Assembly (NCBI GenBank): GCA_009731375.1
Contig: BJOX01000089.1
Span: 161,338 to 193,234 of the forward strand
Length of the DNA stretch: 31,897 nucleotides
Direction: 5' to 3'
DNA from: Paulinella micropora
Lineage: Eukaryota; Cercozoa; Imbricatea; Euglyphida
The notes beneath the pieces are model-generated. The model did not search any database. It was not told the DNA's origin and was given only the letters and a program-made list of their open reading frames with translations. The position numbers and the translations under genes were made by a program. Numbering within the stretch: the first letter of the stretch is position 1; each line of letters opens with the position of its first letter. This document shows, piece after piece, positions 1 to 21,735 of the stretch.

Positions 1-165
1 TTTCCCCCCCCCCCCCCCCCCCGCCCGCATTTCCGCATCCCTGTCGGGATAAATCATGGTCTGTGGGAACCAGAAGTTGGGAGCTCATATTTGCAGGGTG
101 GCTTGCCCCAGACTCGATGTTGACCTATATAATTTTTTTGGAATTGACGCAAATATTTGCGTTAG

Positions 166-11362
<11,197 letters not shown>

Positions 11363-11382
11363 CTCGTACCAGTCCTCCGCAC

Positions 11383-11432
<50 letters not shown>

Positions 11433-11519
11433 CTAGATGGATGGATAGATAGATTGATAGATGAAGGTAGGTAGGTAGGTAGGTAGGTAGATCACGATAG
11501 ATAGATAGATTGATAGATT

Positions 11520-11576
<57 letters not shown>

Positions 11577-11577
11577 T
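11383..11577. repeat. (GATA)n with (GGTA)n and (GATG)n variants
   Basis: GATA-type tetramers on the plus strand, the complement of the TATC arrays in the receptor gene, directly follow its stop codon. They are broken by a GGTA block at 11466-11490. The region 11578-11707 has no recognisable gene. Confidence 0.9.
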
Positions 11578-11707
11578 TGGGCGGCAGTAAACAGCCAAGT
11601 TCATAGCAGCTAGCAAATATACATAAATACATACATACATACACACATATATGTCTTGCCTGCTGATGTAGCTTATGTTGCTACTGCTAAGGACTTTCAA
11701 GAAGTAT

Positions 11708-11709
11708 CT

Positions 11710-11741
<32 letters not shown>

Positions 11742-11753
11742 GGTAGTAGTAGT
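11708..11753 (+). repeat. (GTA)n left of the LTR element
   Basis: GTA/GTG triplets run up to the 5' LTR. The same triplet array resumes at 14981 after the 3' LTR, so the element appears to have inserted into one (GTA)n array. Confidence 0.85.
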
Positions 11754-11756
11754 CAA

Positions 11757-11934
11757 TAGACAATTTTATTAATAATAGTATTTAGTCATACCGGCCCACC
11801 CCTAGGACAATTACCTATTTTACCTATATCATTCTATGTGTAACGGTGAATTCAAAGCTGGCGGTTTGGGGTGTGGCACTTAGTGACGTGTCAGTATTAT
11901 TCAAATCTCTAAGTAAAGTAAACCCTCTTGTCTA
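11757..11934 (+). mobile_element. 5' LTR of a non-autonomous or decayed LTR retrotransposon
   Basis: This 178-base segment repeats at 14795-14980 in the same orientation with few differences: a handful of substitutions and an indel of about eight bases near the 3' end. It begins tagacaatttta and ends ttgtcta, a 7-base terminal inverted repeat (tagacaa/ttgtcta). The exact ends are uncertain by a few bases, since caa precedes and gtgg follows both copies. Confidence 0.85.
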
Positions 11935-11965
11935 GTGGGTTATGAGCCTTGGCAGCGCTTAGTGA
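11935..11965 (+). promoter_or_regulatory. Candidate primer-binding site complementary to an internal tRNA-Met segment
   Basis: Directly after the LTR is gtgggttatgagccttgg. Its complement, ggctcataaccc, looks like the anticodon arm (CAT anticodon within ctcataa) of a tRNA-Met. Some Ty1/copia elements prime from a cleaved initiator tRNA at this internal site. Assignment is by resemblance only. Confidence 0.45.
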
Positions 11966-12474
11966 ATCTAGCACTGCAAGCAAAGAAAGAGGATACCATC
12001 GCCGACTGCGAGGCGACTGTCGTCAAGAGTGTTGATGTCATTCCAGAAATCGACACATTAAAAGGGAAGCTTTCGCTCTGAGACCCTTTGGCACAGTTTT
12101 GAACGCATTGTACCTGTCACCGTTTTGGTTAGGTGAGTCACCGGCGTCGGGGCAAAGAGGCAAGCAAGAAGCACATCAGACATTGTCAACTGGTCTTCAG
12201 CTAGACAAAAAGGATAAGACAATAAGCCCTCAATGAGTTTCAGTACTCTCAGAGGCACAAACAAAAATGGAGAAAAGGACGGCACTGCTAAAGGACAGTT
12301 TGACTGGAGAACCCCGTTCAAAGCGTTTCAACGAGAGACGGTTTTAGCACTAGGTGCAAAGGACTCAAGGGGGCACTAAAGATCTTTCAAGAACACATTA
12401 GGTTAGTTCATGAGAGTAATATCATTGCTCTGGCATAGTAAAGGAAAGAAATCCTCAACTACATGTGCAGGTGT

Positions 12475-14260
12475 GGAGAGAGAGCAGGGAAACAGCAAGC
12501 AAGAGGGAGAGGAAAGATAGTGTTGAGAGAGGAGGAAGAGGAAGCTGAGTTAGACTCAGAGTCAGAGACAGAAAAGGAAAACCTTATCTCTTATTTTACG
12601 GAGACGTGACAGAAAGGCAGCCTACTTTAGGTAGGGGGAGATAGAGGTAAGAGTGAGCAAAAGGGAGGAGAAGATCAGGTGAAGGAGAGGGGGAGAGTGA
12701 GTAGTCAGCTTTCATCTACTTATTTCACACTAGCAACTACAACAATCAAGACGAAGAGCAAGGAGCAAGTAGAGGAAAAAGAGAAGGAAGACAGAATGAT
12801 AGTAGCATATGAGGAGAGTTTTGAGCATGAGATGAAAATATAGAGAGAGGAAGTTTTTTCGTTTGTGTTTGATAAGCTTATAGGTAAAGACAAGAGGAGT
12901 GTGGCAGATTTGGTGAGAGACACCTCACCAGACTTTGGTCAGAACTTGCACACTGTGTGCCAGACTGACAAAAAGGTTTGGTAAGGTGAGTGAGGAGGAT
13001 ATGCAAGATAAGATAATGCGATGAATGCATGGACGTTTGATAAGTGATGTGATTATGCTCCGCAGTTTGATGCGTTTGTTGCGTTAGATGAAGAGATAAA
13101 GGCAGAAGGCCATAAAACACCCAAGAGAACGACGGAAACAATAATCACCATGCCTTACAAAACCCTGAGTATGCGTCAGAGAAGGTGAGAAAGGATTGGA
13201 GAGATGGATGAGCACGCTGAAGATGAATAAGAAGCAGCATGCATGGTCTTTTGAAGAATGGTGGGAGGAGTTGGAAGAAAAAGCGTTGGAAATAGACAGA
13301 AACAAAGAAAGAGGGAAGAAGATGAAGAAAGAAAAAGCACACGCAGGAAGAGATGCCAAAAAGAGAGGAAGGGCAGAGAGGCGTTTGTTTTTGGTTTCAC
13401 AAAGAGAGTGTATGCGAGTGGGGGGATGAGTGTAGTTTTGCTCATACAGAGGGGTCAGTGACTATGCTTAGTGTGCCTGGGGTGTGCTACATGTTTGAAC
13501 AGTCAGGCAGCTGTGATACGGATCTAACTGTAGGTATAAACACACCACCACTAACAAGAAAGGGGGAGGGAAAGGAACAGGAACGAGAAAGAAGACGTTG
13601 AAGAAAGGAGACATGAAATGTTTCAACTGTAACATGGAGGAGCATGTGTTCTCCGCATGTCAGAAGGAGTGCAGGATGTGTGGGGGTGAGCACAGACTAC
13701 ATGAATGTGCAGAGATGAAGAAGGCGAGAGAAGAGCCAGGTTAGAAGGAAGAACCGAGAGAGAAGGAAAAGAGAGCAAAAGTGGAACATGGAAAGTTTGG
13801 TAGGGGGAGTGAGTCACACAGATAGGGGAAGTGAGTCAGACATTTCTGACACAGATGAAGAAGGTGAGAAGATGAAAGCATTAAAAAGGACGATGAGATT
13901 TTTGACAGAGCGAGACAGAGCAGGCATGGTAAAGGAGAAGGCCCACATCGGCAAAGTGAAGGTAGTACAAGAGAGAGAAGTCTATCGTCAATGTGAGGGG
14001 CGAGTGTCAGGTGAGCAGTAATGTTTTGTATGCGCACATGACATGGAAAGTGAAAATGTGTTGTTGCGAGAGTCAGCTTATGGTCTGTTGAGATGGCGAT
14101 TTTGCGGGCTGCACACAGATCAGGAAAGAGAGAGTGAGAGGGAAGCCCAAGTGATGGGGGAGGAAAACATAATTAGCCCGCCTAAGCAGTTAATTGAAGA
14201 AGAAGAAAGAGAAGGCGAAGAGCGCAAAGCGCAGAAATAAGAAAAAGAAGGAGAAAGGGA
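12475..14260 (+). pseudogene. Decayed gag-like coding region with CCCH and CCHC zinc motifs
   Basis: Recoverable fragments include F-D-K-L-I-G-K-D-K-R-S-V-A-D-L-V near 12867-12920, and W-S-F-E-E-W-W-E-E-L-E-E-K-A-L-E at about 13240-13290. A CCCH finger with C-x8-C-x5-C-x3-H spacing lies at 13386-13445 (CFWFHKESVCEWGDECSFAH), with the start of a second C-x8-C at 13486-13514. Two CCHC-type knuckles follow at 13619-13660 (C-x2-C-x4-H-x4-C) and 13670-13708 (C-x2-C-x3-H-x4-C). The CCCH and CCHC blocks are in different frames, so at least one frameshift separates them. A further C-x2-C near 14022 follows a TAA. CCHC knuckles are typical of Gag; the CCCH finger is unusual there. Confidence 0.65.
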
Positions 14261-14548
14261 GCGAGCAGTGCGAATAAGCTAAGCTCAGTCAAGGGAAAAA
14301 AGGGGTTCCGCGCAGGTAAACACTGCGGGTGAGACCAACGACGATCAAGGGCGCGGCAGTGATACGGACAACGACAGCGACATCGGCAGCTACTACTCTG
14401 ACCCGAAGCGGCAATTAGTGGTGCGTGCTGTGCGGAAGTGGTTACATGACCCTGGCGGCGGGCGGTGAATTCCAGCGGCGGCGCATGGGCGGCTGGGAGC
14501 CAAGAAGCTAAGGACTCGGCGGCTTTAGCCGGGAAGCAAGCTAAGGGC

Positions 14549-14596
14549 CCGAGCGGGGGAGCGCGCGGTGGGCGGAGCGGGGGAGCGCGCGGTGGG
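14549..14596 (+). repeat. 23-bp tandem duplication in the element's 3' untranslated part
   Basis: gagcgggggagcgcgcggtg plus ggc occurs twice in succession. It is GC-rich, unlike the rest of the element. Confidence 0.75.
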
Positions 14597-14794
14597 CAGC
14601 GCTGCAACTGTGACTTTTTACGAAGTCATCATAAGTTATGTTAGCAGGTCGGAGCGGAATGCAAAGTTAGTATGAAGTTAGTGCATATAGTCGTTAGTAC
14701 TGCTCAAGTTAATTTCTATATAGGCACGGTACCATATATGCGAGGTTAGTACCGTAAGGTAGATGGTGCCGTTATTCCTAAATAGGGGGAGCAA

Positions 14795-14980
14795 TGGACA
14801 ATTTTATTAATAATAGTATTTAGTCATACCGGCCCACCCCTACGACAATTATCTATTTTACCTATATCACTCTATGTGTAACGGTGAATTCAAAACTTGG
14901 CGGTTTGGGGTGTGGCACTTAGTGACGTGTCAGTATTATTCAAATCTCTAAGTAAAGTAAAGTACGAATCCTGTTGTCTA
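14795..14980 (+). mobile_element. 3' LTR
   Basis: A direct repeat of 11757-11934. It starts tggacaatttta after the purine tract and ends ttgtcta. The 5' copy has tag where this one has tgg, so the original LTR start was probably TG. The two LTRs share the segment ggcggtttggggtgtggcac. Confidence 0.85.
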
Positions 14981-15092
14981 GTGGTAGTGGTAGTAGTAGT
15001 AGTATTAATAGTAGTAATAGTAGTAGTAGTAGTAGTAGTAGTAGTCGTAGTAGTAGTAGTAGTAGTAGTAGTATTAATAGTAATAGTAGTAA

Positions 15093-15126
<34 letters not shown>

Positions 15127-15144
15127 TACTAAGTAGTAGTTACT

Positions 15145-15217
<73 letters not shown>
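14981..15217 (+). repeat. (GTA)n array right of the LTR element
   Basis: About 235 bases of GTA/TAG triplets with rare ATTAAT interruptions and a duplicated tagttactaag near 15123-15150. Confidence 0.95.
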
Positions 15218-15218
<1 letters not shown>

Positions 15219-15237
15219 CTGGCGCGTGACATTCAAA

Positions 15238-15480
15238 TTATTAATATGTTTAAAAAAAAAATAAAAAAAAAAAGTTGAAAATTATTAATATGCTATGATA
15301 AAAAAAAAATTGAAAATTTAAAAAAAGTTAAGTCAATTAAAAAAAAGTTCGACATGTATTAATATAAAACAGTTCAACGTGTAATAGACTGTTAAACGTC
15401 GAACTTTTTTATACGGGTCGAACTGTTTTATAAAAGATCCTGCGAACTTTTTTATATTAATACAGGTTGAACTCATATGT
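15238..15480. repeat. AT-rich fold-back segment
   Basis: Poly-A stretches precede a nested imperfect inverted repeat at about 15340-15475. aaaaaagttcgac at 15341-15353 is answered by gtcgaactttttt at 15398-15410. acatgtattaatataaaaca is answered by ttttatattaatacaggt at about 15449-15466, and taaaacagttc by gaactgtttta at about 15420. Nothing coding is seen. It may be a MITE-like or fold-back element; no target duplication was recognised. 15481-15640 shows no feature. Confidence 0.65.
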
Positions 15481-15640
15481 AGTTGGCATGTTAATGAAGT
15501 TTGGGCGCAAATCTGCGTTTGAACTAAAATAGATTTTTTAATACTGTTTTTTTTCTTTACTAATATATACAGATATTAAACTACTCCCCACACAAAAAAT
15601 ATCAACTTGATGTTATGTTATGAATTCATTACACACTGCA

Positions 15641-16432
15641 TATATAGAATACGTTCTGTTTCAGTAAGGTTTTGTGAGTTTGGATACAACCCCAAGCGAT
15701 AAATAGTAAAGAAAAAGAAGATAAATAAATACACAAAGAAAGAAAGAAAGAAAGAAAGAAAGGCTTCTCAGGGAGAAGATGGGTTACGCAGTGAAGAAAG
15801 AGAGAAAGGTAGGAACATGGATAAGGAGAGGCAGCAGGCCATGCAGAAGATGAAATTGCTGCAGAGGAGAGTAGGAGCAACACGCTACATGGAGGAGAGA
15901 GAGCATGTATGTATGTATGTATGTATGAATATATGAAGCAGAAGAGCTATGCCACAGCGAAGAGCGAGTCAAGTCAAGACAAAAGAAAAGAGGATGTTAA
16001 GTAAAGACAGAAGAGAAAAGTTAAGTAATGCAGGAAAGGAGTTGAGCCCTGCAAGAAAAGAGTCAAGTAGTGTGGGAGAGCAGTTAAGTCATGCACTGAG
16101 CAATACACAAGACGGGAGGTGAAAATGTGGTGAAGTTTCCGGGAAATCACCGCAATAACCGCGAAAGTTGGCTGCCTAAGTAGTGAAGTCGTGAAGGAAC
16201 TAGCCATAACAGGAGAGGAAAGTGATGATGAAGGAGAAAGGAGTAGAGCCCTGAGGAGACCTGAGGAGACGAGTTAGGCGGCACGAGGGAAGGAAAATGA
16301 AAACAAATCACTACCCGGGTAAGAAGAGGAGAGGAGAGGAGAGAGCGAGCTTGTCGTGAAAGAGAGAAGACAAGCTATAAGGAGAGAAGAGTGAGGCAGC
16401 AAGAAGGGTTGTTGCACTGGTGAAGAGATGCG
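15641..16432. repeat. Purine-rich degenerate repeat region without a supported gene
   Basis: A GAAA run lies at 15735-15765. A 17-25 base motif recurs degenerately at about 16005-16105 (gttaagtaatgcag, gttgagccctgcaa, gtcaagtagtgtgg, gttaagtcatgca). A short open frame at 15817 (M-D-K-E-R-Q-Q-A-M-Q-K-M-K-L-L-Q-R-R) is helical in character and ends in (TATG)n; it could be a stray exon fragment but has no partner exon. Confidence 0.5.
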
Positions 16433-16561
16433 CGCTAAGCCAAGCGACGCCAGGCTGCATGACTTGTCATGTCCTTGACAGCGCTAAGCCAGGCTGAGTC
16501 AAGCTGCTTCATTGTCAACCAGGTTAAGTCAAGCTGCGTTGCTGTGGAGAGCTAAACCAGT
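16433..16561. repeat. Degenerate tandem repeat downstream of the TSG101 stop codon
   Basis: Units resembling gctaagccaggctgagtcaa followed by gctgc(g)ttg begin near 16433, 16483, 16520 and 16550. The last unit overlaps the 3' end of the TSG101 coding exon, so the end of the gene and its 3' flank were amplified together. Confidence 0.65.
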
Positions 16562-16645
16562 CTAGATCAAGCCGCGTTGTTGTTGCTGTTGGCTCTGGTG
16601 GATCTTCAGCGCCAGCGCGCGGACCATGAACTGCTTACGAGCAAG
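16562..16645 (-). CDS. TSG101: TSG101 terminal exon: [17 protein letters not shown] and poly-Gln end
   Basis: Acceptor gtatgtag, 27 codons and a TAG stop. It aligns with human L-S-R-K-Q-F-Q-L-R-A-L-M-Q-K-A-R, the most conserved C-terminal motif of the family. The end ([10 protein letters not shown]) is lineage-specific and overlaps a tandem repeat. Confidence 0.93.
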   Translation of the reverse strand, partial: LARKQFMVRALALKIHQSQQQQQRGLI

Positions 16646-16787
16646 CTACATACATACATACATGCATACATACATGCATGCATACATACATACATACATA
16701 CATACACACACACATACATACACACATACACACACACATACATACATACATACATACATACATACATACATACATACATTACATACA

Positions 16788-16818
<31 letters not shown>

Positions 16819-17405
16819 CATACATACATACATACATACATACATACATACATACACAGATGGTAATTTGCTGGAAGAAGACAATGATATCTATTGCATA
16901 TGTGTCATATCAACACATAGGTGTGTGTACATACATGATGTGATAGACATACGTACATGACAAAGAAGACGACGATGGAATGCATATCGGTGATATTGAT
17001 GCATAGGTGTGTACATACACGATGTGAAATACATACTTACATGTCGAATCTGCTTGAAAAAGACGACGATGTCCAATTCATACACATGTGATATGAACAC
17101 ATGCGTGTGTACATACATGTGATGTGATATACATACTATACATACGTACATGTCGTATTTGCTTAAGGAAGACGACGATGTCTAAGCGATCGTTGCGCAA
17201 CGCATTTTGCAACTCGTCCTACACACAGATACAATTATGTGTGACCATGCTATCCTGTATGGCGTAAGAAGTGTATGTGCATGCATTTGCATCCGTATGT
17301 AAATGTATATTTTATTGTACGTTATGTCTGACCATTGTATCTTGTATGGCGTGGTCCTCCGCAACCGCCTCCAGCAACCTGTGTGTGTGCGTGTATGTGT
17401 GTGTG

Positions 17406-17449
<44 letters not shown>

Positions 17450-17606
17450 GGGGGTGTTGTGTGTGTGTGTGTGTGTGTGGGGGGGGGGGGNNNNNNNNNN
17501 NNNNNNNNNNNNNNNNNNNNNNNNNNNNNNNNNNNNNNNNNNNNNNNNNNNNNNNNNNNNNNNNNNNNNNNNNNNNNNNNNNNNNNNNNNNNNNNNNNNN
17601 NNNNNN

Positions 17607-17645
<39 letters not shown>

Positions 17646-17743
17646 TGTGTCTGTGTGTGCGTGTGTGTGTGTGCGTGTGTGTGTGCGTGTGTGTGTGCGT
17701 GTGTGTGTGTGATGTGTAAGTGTAAGTTTAAGTGCAGTGTAAA

Positions 17744-17799
<56 letters not shown>

Positions 17800-19386
17800 C
17801 GACTGTTGTGTCCAGGTGTCTTTCGGGTAGACCAGCTGCTCCACCTCCACCTCCTCCTTGCTCTCGTTCTCCTGACCACACACAAACAGATAGATAGGCA
17901 GACAGAAAGACAGAAAAGACATATAGATAGGTAGGTGGGGGGGCTTGGAGATCTGACATTGATAAATACAGGGATGGCTGGTTAGATAGACAGACAATGT
18001 ATGTGCGAGTGTGGAGGGGATGAGTGTGTGTGCGGTCTACCGCTAGCCAAGCTTGGGTGCTTGTGATATCCTGTTCGAGCTGTTGCTGCATCGCCTGCCC
18101 ACAGCAAACAAACAACAAACAACCAATGAAAATAATAACAATAACAATCATCATAAATTATTATTAGGTGGTTGTGGTGTCCTGCCCGAGCTGTTGCTGC
18201 AAGGCCTGCGCACAGCAATAACAACAAAACAAATTATTATCATCATTATTAGTATGGGCGGTTGTAATGTCCTGCTCTAGCTGCTGCGGCATGGCTTGGA
18301 CACAACGAATGACAACAACAATAGCAACAATCATATGTTATGATTATGATTATGATTCTGATTCTGATTCTTCTGATTCTCCTGATTCTTCTTCTGATGA
18401 TTCTTCTTCTTCTCTTTCTTCTTCTTCTTCTTCTTCTTCTCTTCCCCTTCCCCCTCCACCTCCACCTCCACCTCTCCCTCTCCCTCTCCCTCACCCTCAC
18501 CCTCACCCTCGACCTCACCCTCGACCTCACCCTCACCCTCACACCTCACCCTCACCCTCACCCTCTCTTCTTCTTTCTCTCTCTTGTTTCTCTCTCTTCC
18601 TCTTCTCTTCCTCTTCTCACTTCCTCTTCTCTCTTCCTCTTCTGTCCTCCTTTTCTGTCTTCCTCTTCTGTCTTCTTTCTTCTCTCTTCTTTCTTCTCTC
18701 TTCTCCTCTTCTTCTTCTCCTCTCCTTCTCCTCTTCTCCCTCCTCTCTCTTCTCCTCTTCTCCCTCTTCTCTCTCCCTCTTCTTCCTTCCTCTTCCTCCT
18801 TCCTCTTCTCCTTCCTCTTCCTCCTTCCTCTTCCTCCTTCCTCTTCCTCCTTCCTCTTCCTCCTCCCTCTTCCTCCTCTTCTTCCTCCTCTTCTTCCTCC
18901 TCCTCCTCTTCTTCCTCCTCCTCTTCTTCCTCCTCCTCTTCTTCCTCCTCTTCTTCCTCCTCTTCTTCCTCCTCCTCTTCTTCCTCCTCCTCTTCTTCCT
19001 CCTCCTCTTCTTCCTCCTCCTCCCCTTCCTCTTCCTCTTCTTCTTCCTCTTCTTCTTCCTCTTCCTCTTCCTCTTCTTCCTCTTCCTCTTCTTCCTCTTC
19101 GTCTTCTTCTTCTTCCTCTTCGTCTTCCTCTTCGTCTTCCTCTTCGTCTTCCTCTTCGTCTTCCTCTTCGTCTTCCTCTTCCTCTTCCTCTTCCTCTTCT
19201 TCCTCTTCCTCTTCCTCTGCTTCTTCCTCTACTTCTTCCTCTGCTTCTTCCTCTGCTTCTTCCTCTGCTTGTTCCTCTGCTTGTTCTTCTGCTTGTTCTT
19301 CTGCTTGTTCCTCTGCTTGTTCCTCTGCTTGGTCCTCTGCTTGGTCCTCTGAGTCTTCCTCTTCCTCTTCCTCTTCCTCTTCTGCT

Positions 19387-19420
<34 letters not shown>

Positions 19421-19648
19421 TCCTCCTTCTTCCTTCTTCCTTCTTCTTCTTCTTCTTCTTCTTCTTCTTCTTCTTCTTCGCCTTCCGTCTTCGTCGTCGT
19501 CGTCTTCGTCTTCTTCTTCTTCTTCCTTCTTCCTTCCTTCTTCGTTCTTCCTTCTTCTTCTTCTTCTTCTTCTTCGTCTTCCTCTTCTTCGTCTTCCTCT
19601 TCTTCGTCTTCCTCTTCTTCGTCTTCCTCTTCTTCGTCTTCCTCTTCT

Positions 19649-19682
<34 letters not shown>

Positions 19683-19911
19683 TCTTCTTCCTTCTTCTTC
19701 TTCTTCTTCTTCGCCTTCCGTCTTCGCCGTCGTCTTCGTCGTCGTCGTCGTCTTCGTCTTCCGTCTTCCTTCGTTCTTCGTTCTTCGTTCTTCTTCTTCT
19801 TCTTCTTCTTCTTGTTCTTCGCCTTCCGTCTTCGCCTTCGTCTTCGTCTTCTCTTCGTCTTCGTGTTCGTGGTGTTCGTGGTGTTCGTCTTCTTCTTCTT
19901 CTTCGTCTTCT

Positions 19912-19967
<56 letters not shown>

Positions 19968-20195
19968 TTCTTCTTCTTCTTCTTCTTCTTCTTCTTCTTC
20001 TTCTTCTTCTTCTTCGCCTTCTTCTTCTTCGCCTTCTTCTTCTTTCTTCTTCTTCGCCTTCTTCTTCTTTCTTCTTCTTCGCCTTCTTCTTCTTCTTCTT
20101 CTTCTCCTCCTCCTCCTCCTCCTCATTATTACTATTATTATTATTATTATTATTGTTATTACTATTACTATTACTATTATTGTTATTACTATTAC

Positions 20196-20253
<58 letters not shown>

Positions 20254-20564
20254 TGGACACCGTGATAGCCCAGTGGTCAAGTTCTACCATCTGGGCCCTG
20301 TCGCCAGTTCGATTCCCGTCGGTGCCACCAGTATTTTCATTGAACATACCGGTCCGTCTGGAAGTGTTGGAACTGCCCTTGCGGGGGTGTCATTAGAGCT
20401 TATCGTCAATTCTTCGTACTCCCCTCACGGGTGAGACGATGGAGGCGCATGTGCAGAAATGCATCAGCCATTGACAGAGAGGCACTATTATTATTATTAT
20501 TATTATTATTACTATTGTTGTTGTTGTTGTTGTTGTTGTCGTCGTCGTCGTCGTCGTCGTTGGT

Positions 20565-20598
<34 letters not shown>

Positions 20599-20652
20599 TT
20601 GTTTGTTGTTGTTGTTGTTGTTGTTGTTGCTGTCGTCGTCGTCGTCGTCGTT

Positions 20653-20711
<59 letters not shown>

Positions 20712-20778
20712 TGTTATTGTTGTTGTTGTTGTTGATGATGATGATGATGATGATGATGATTGTTTTTGTTGTTGCTGC

Positions 20779-20812
<34 letters not shown>

Positions 20813-20904
20813 TTAGTTGTTTTAGTTGTTTTAGTAGTAGTTGTTGTTGTTGTTGCTGCTGCTGCTGCTCTTGTTGTTGTTGTTGTTGGTGGTGCTGCTG
20901 CTGC

Positions 20905-20936
<32 letters not shown>

Positions 20937-21145
20937 TTGTTGTTGTTGTTTTTGTTGTTGCTGCTGCTGCTGCTGCGGCTGTTGTTGTTGCTGTTGTTGA
21001 TGTTGTTGTTGATGCTGCTGCTGCTCTTGTTGTTGTTGCTGCTGCTGCTCTTGTTAAGTTGTAGTTGTTGTTGTTGTTGTTGTTGTTGCTGCTGCTGCTG
21101 TTGTTGTTATTGTTTTGTTGTTGTTGTTGTTGTTGTTGTTGTTGC

Positions 21146-21177
<32 letters not shown>

Positions 21178-21570
21178 CTGTTGTTGCTGTTGTTGCTGTT
21201 GTTGTTATTGTTGTCGTTGTTGTCGTTGTCGTTGCTGTTGCTGCTGTTGTTGTTGTTGTTGTTATTGTTGTTGTCCCTGTTTTGGTTGTTGTTGTTGTTG
21301 TTGCTGTTGTTGTTGTTGTTGCTGTTGTTGTTGTTACCTGTAGTGCAGCTTTCTCTTGTAAGCTCACATTGTGGTCTAACTTGTATTATTATTATCAATG
21401 CTATTATTGTTGCTATTGTTGTGGTGGTGGTTGTAATCATTACCGTTAGTGCAGTCTTCTCCATTGCCAGCAGACGCACGCTGTTGTCTAGCTTGCGTGT
21501 GCCCTCTGCAACCTACAGACAGGTAGATAGGTAGGTAGGTAGGTAGGTAGGTAGGTAGATAAATAGATAA

Positions 21571-21612
<42 letters not shown>

Positions 21613-21645
21613 GGATGGATGGATGGATGGATAGATAGGTAGATA

Positions 21646-21735
<90 letters not shown>

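Larger units (their letters stand above)
11757..14980 (+). mobile_element. LTR retroelement, about 3.2 kb, gag-like only, decayed
   Basis: Two direct LTRs bound a 2.86 kb interior with a purine tract (aatagggggag, about 14781-14791) just before the 3' LTR. The interior is purine-rich and codes for highly charged Lys/Glu protein with zinc-binding motifs, but the frame is broken by stops and frameshifts. I see no protease, integrase, reverse transcriptase or RNase H motif, and there is too little space for a normal pol. It therefore looks non-autonomous or internally deleted. It lies in the convergent intergenic region between the receptor and TSG101 genes. Confidence 0.8.

Noticed and set aside
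12058-12321. Minus-strand 87-codon ORF inside the LTR element
   Set aside because: No motif or splice context; it is antisense to the element and likely chance.
15817-15940. Short plus-strand ORF with helical charged peptide (MDKERQQAMQKMKLLQRR)
   Set aside because: Ends in (TATG)n, and no neighbouring exon in phase was found. Mentioned in the region entry only.
18331-20280. Open frames of more than 500 codons on both strands (poly-Glu/Arg/Lys, poly-Ser, poly-Leu)
   Set aside because: All are translations of one TTC/TCC microsatellite, open in several frames at once, inside a TSG101 intron.
20431-21534. Long poly-Val, poly-Leu and poly-Asn/Thr frames
   Set aside because: Translations of TTG/TAG/AAC triplet arrays in a TSG101 intron.
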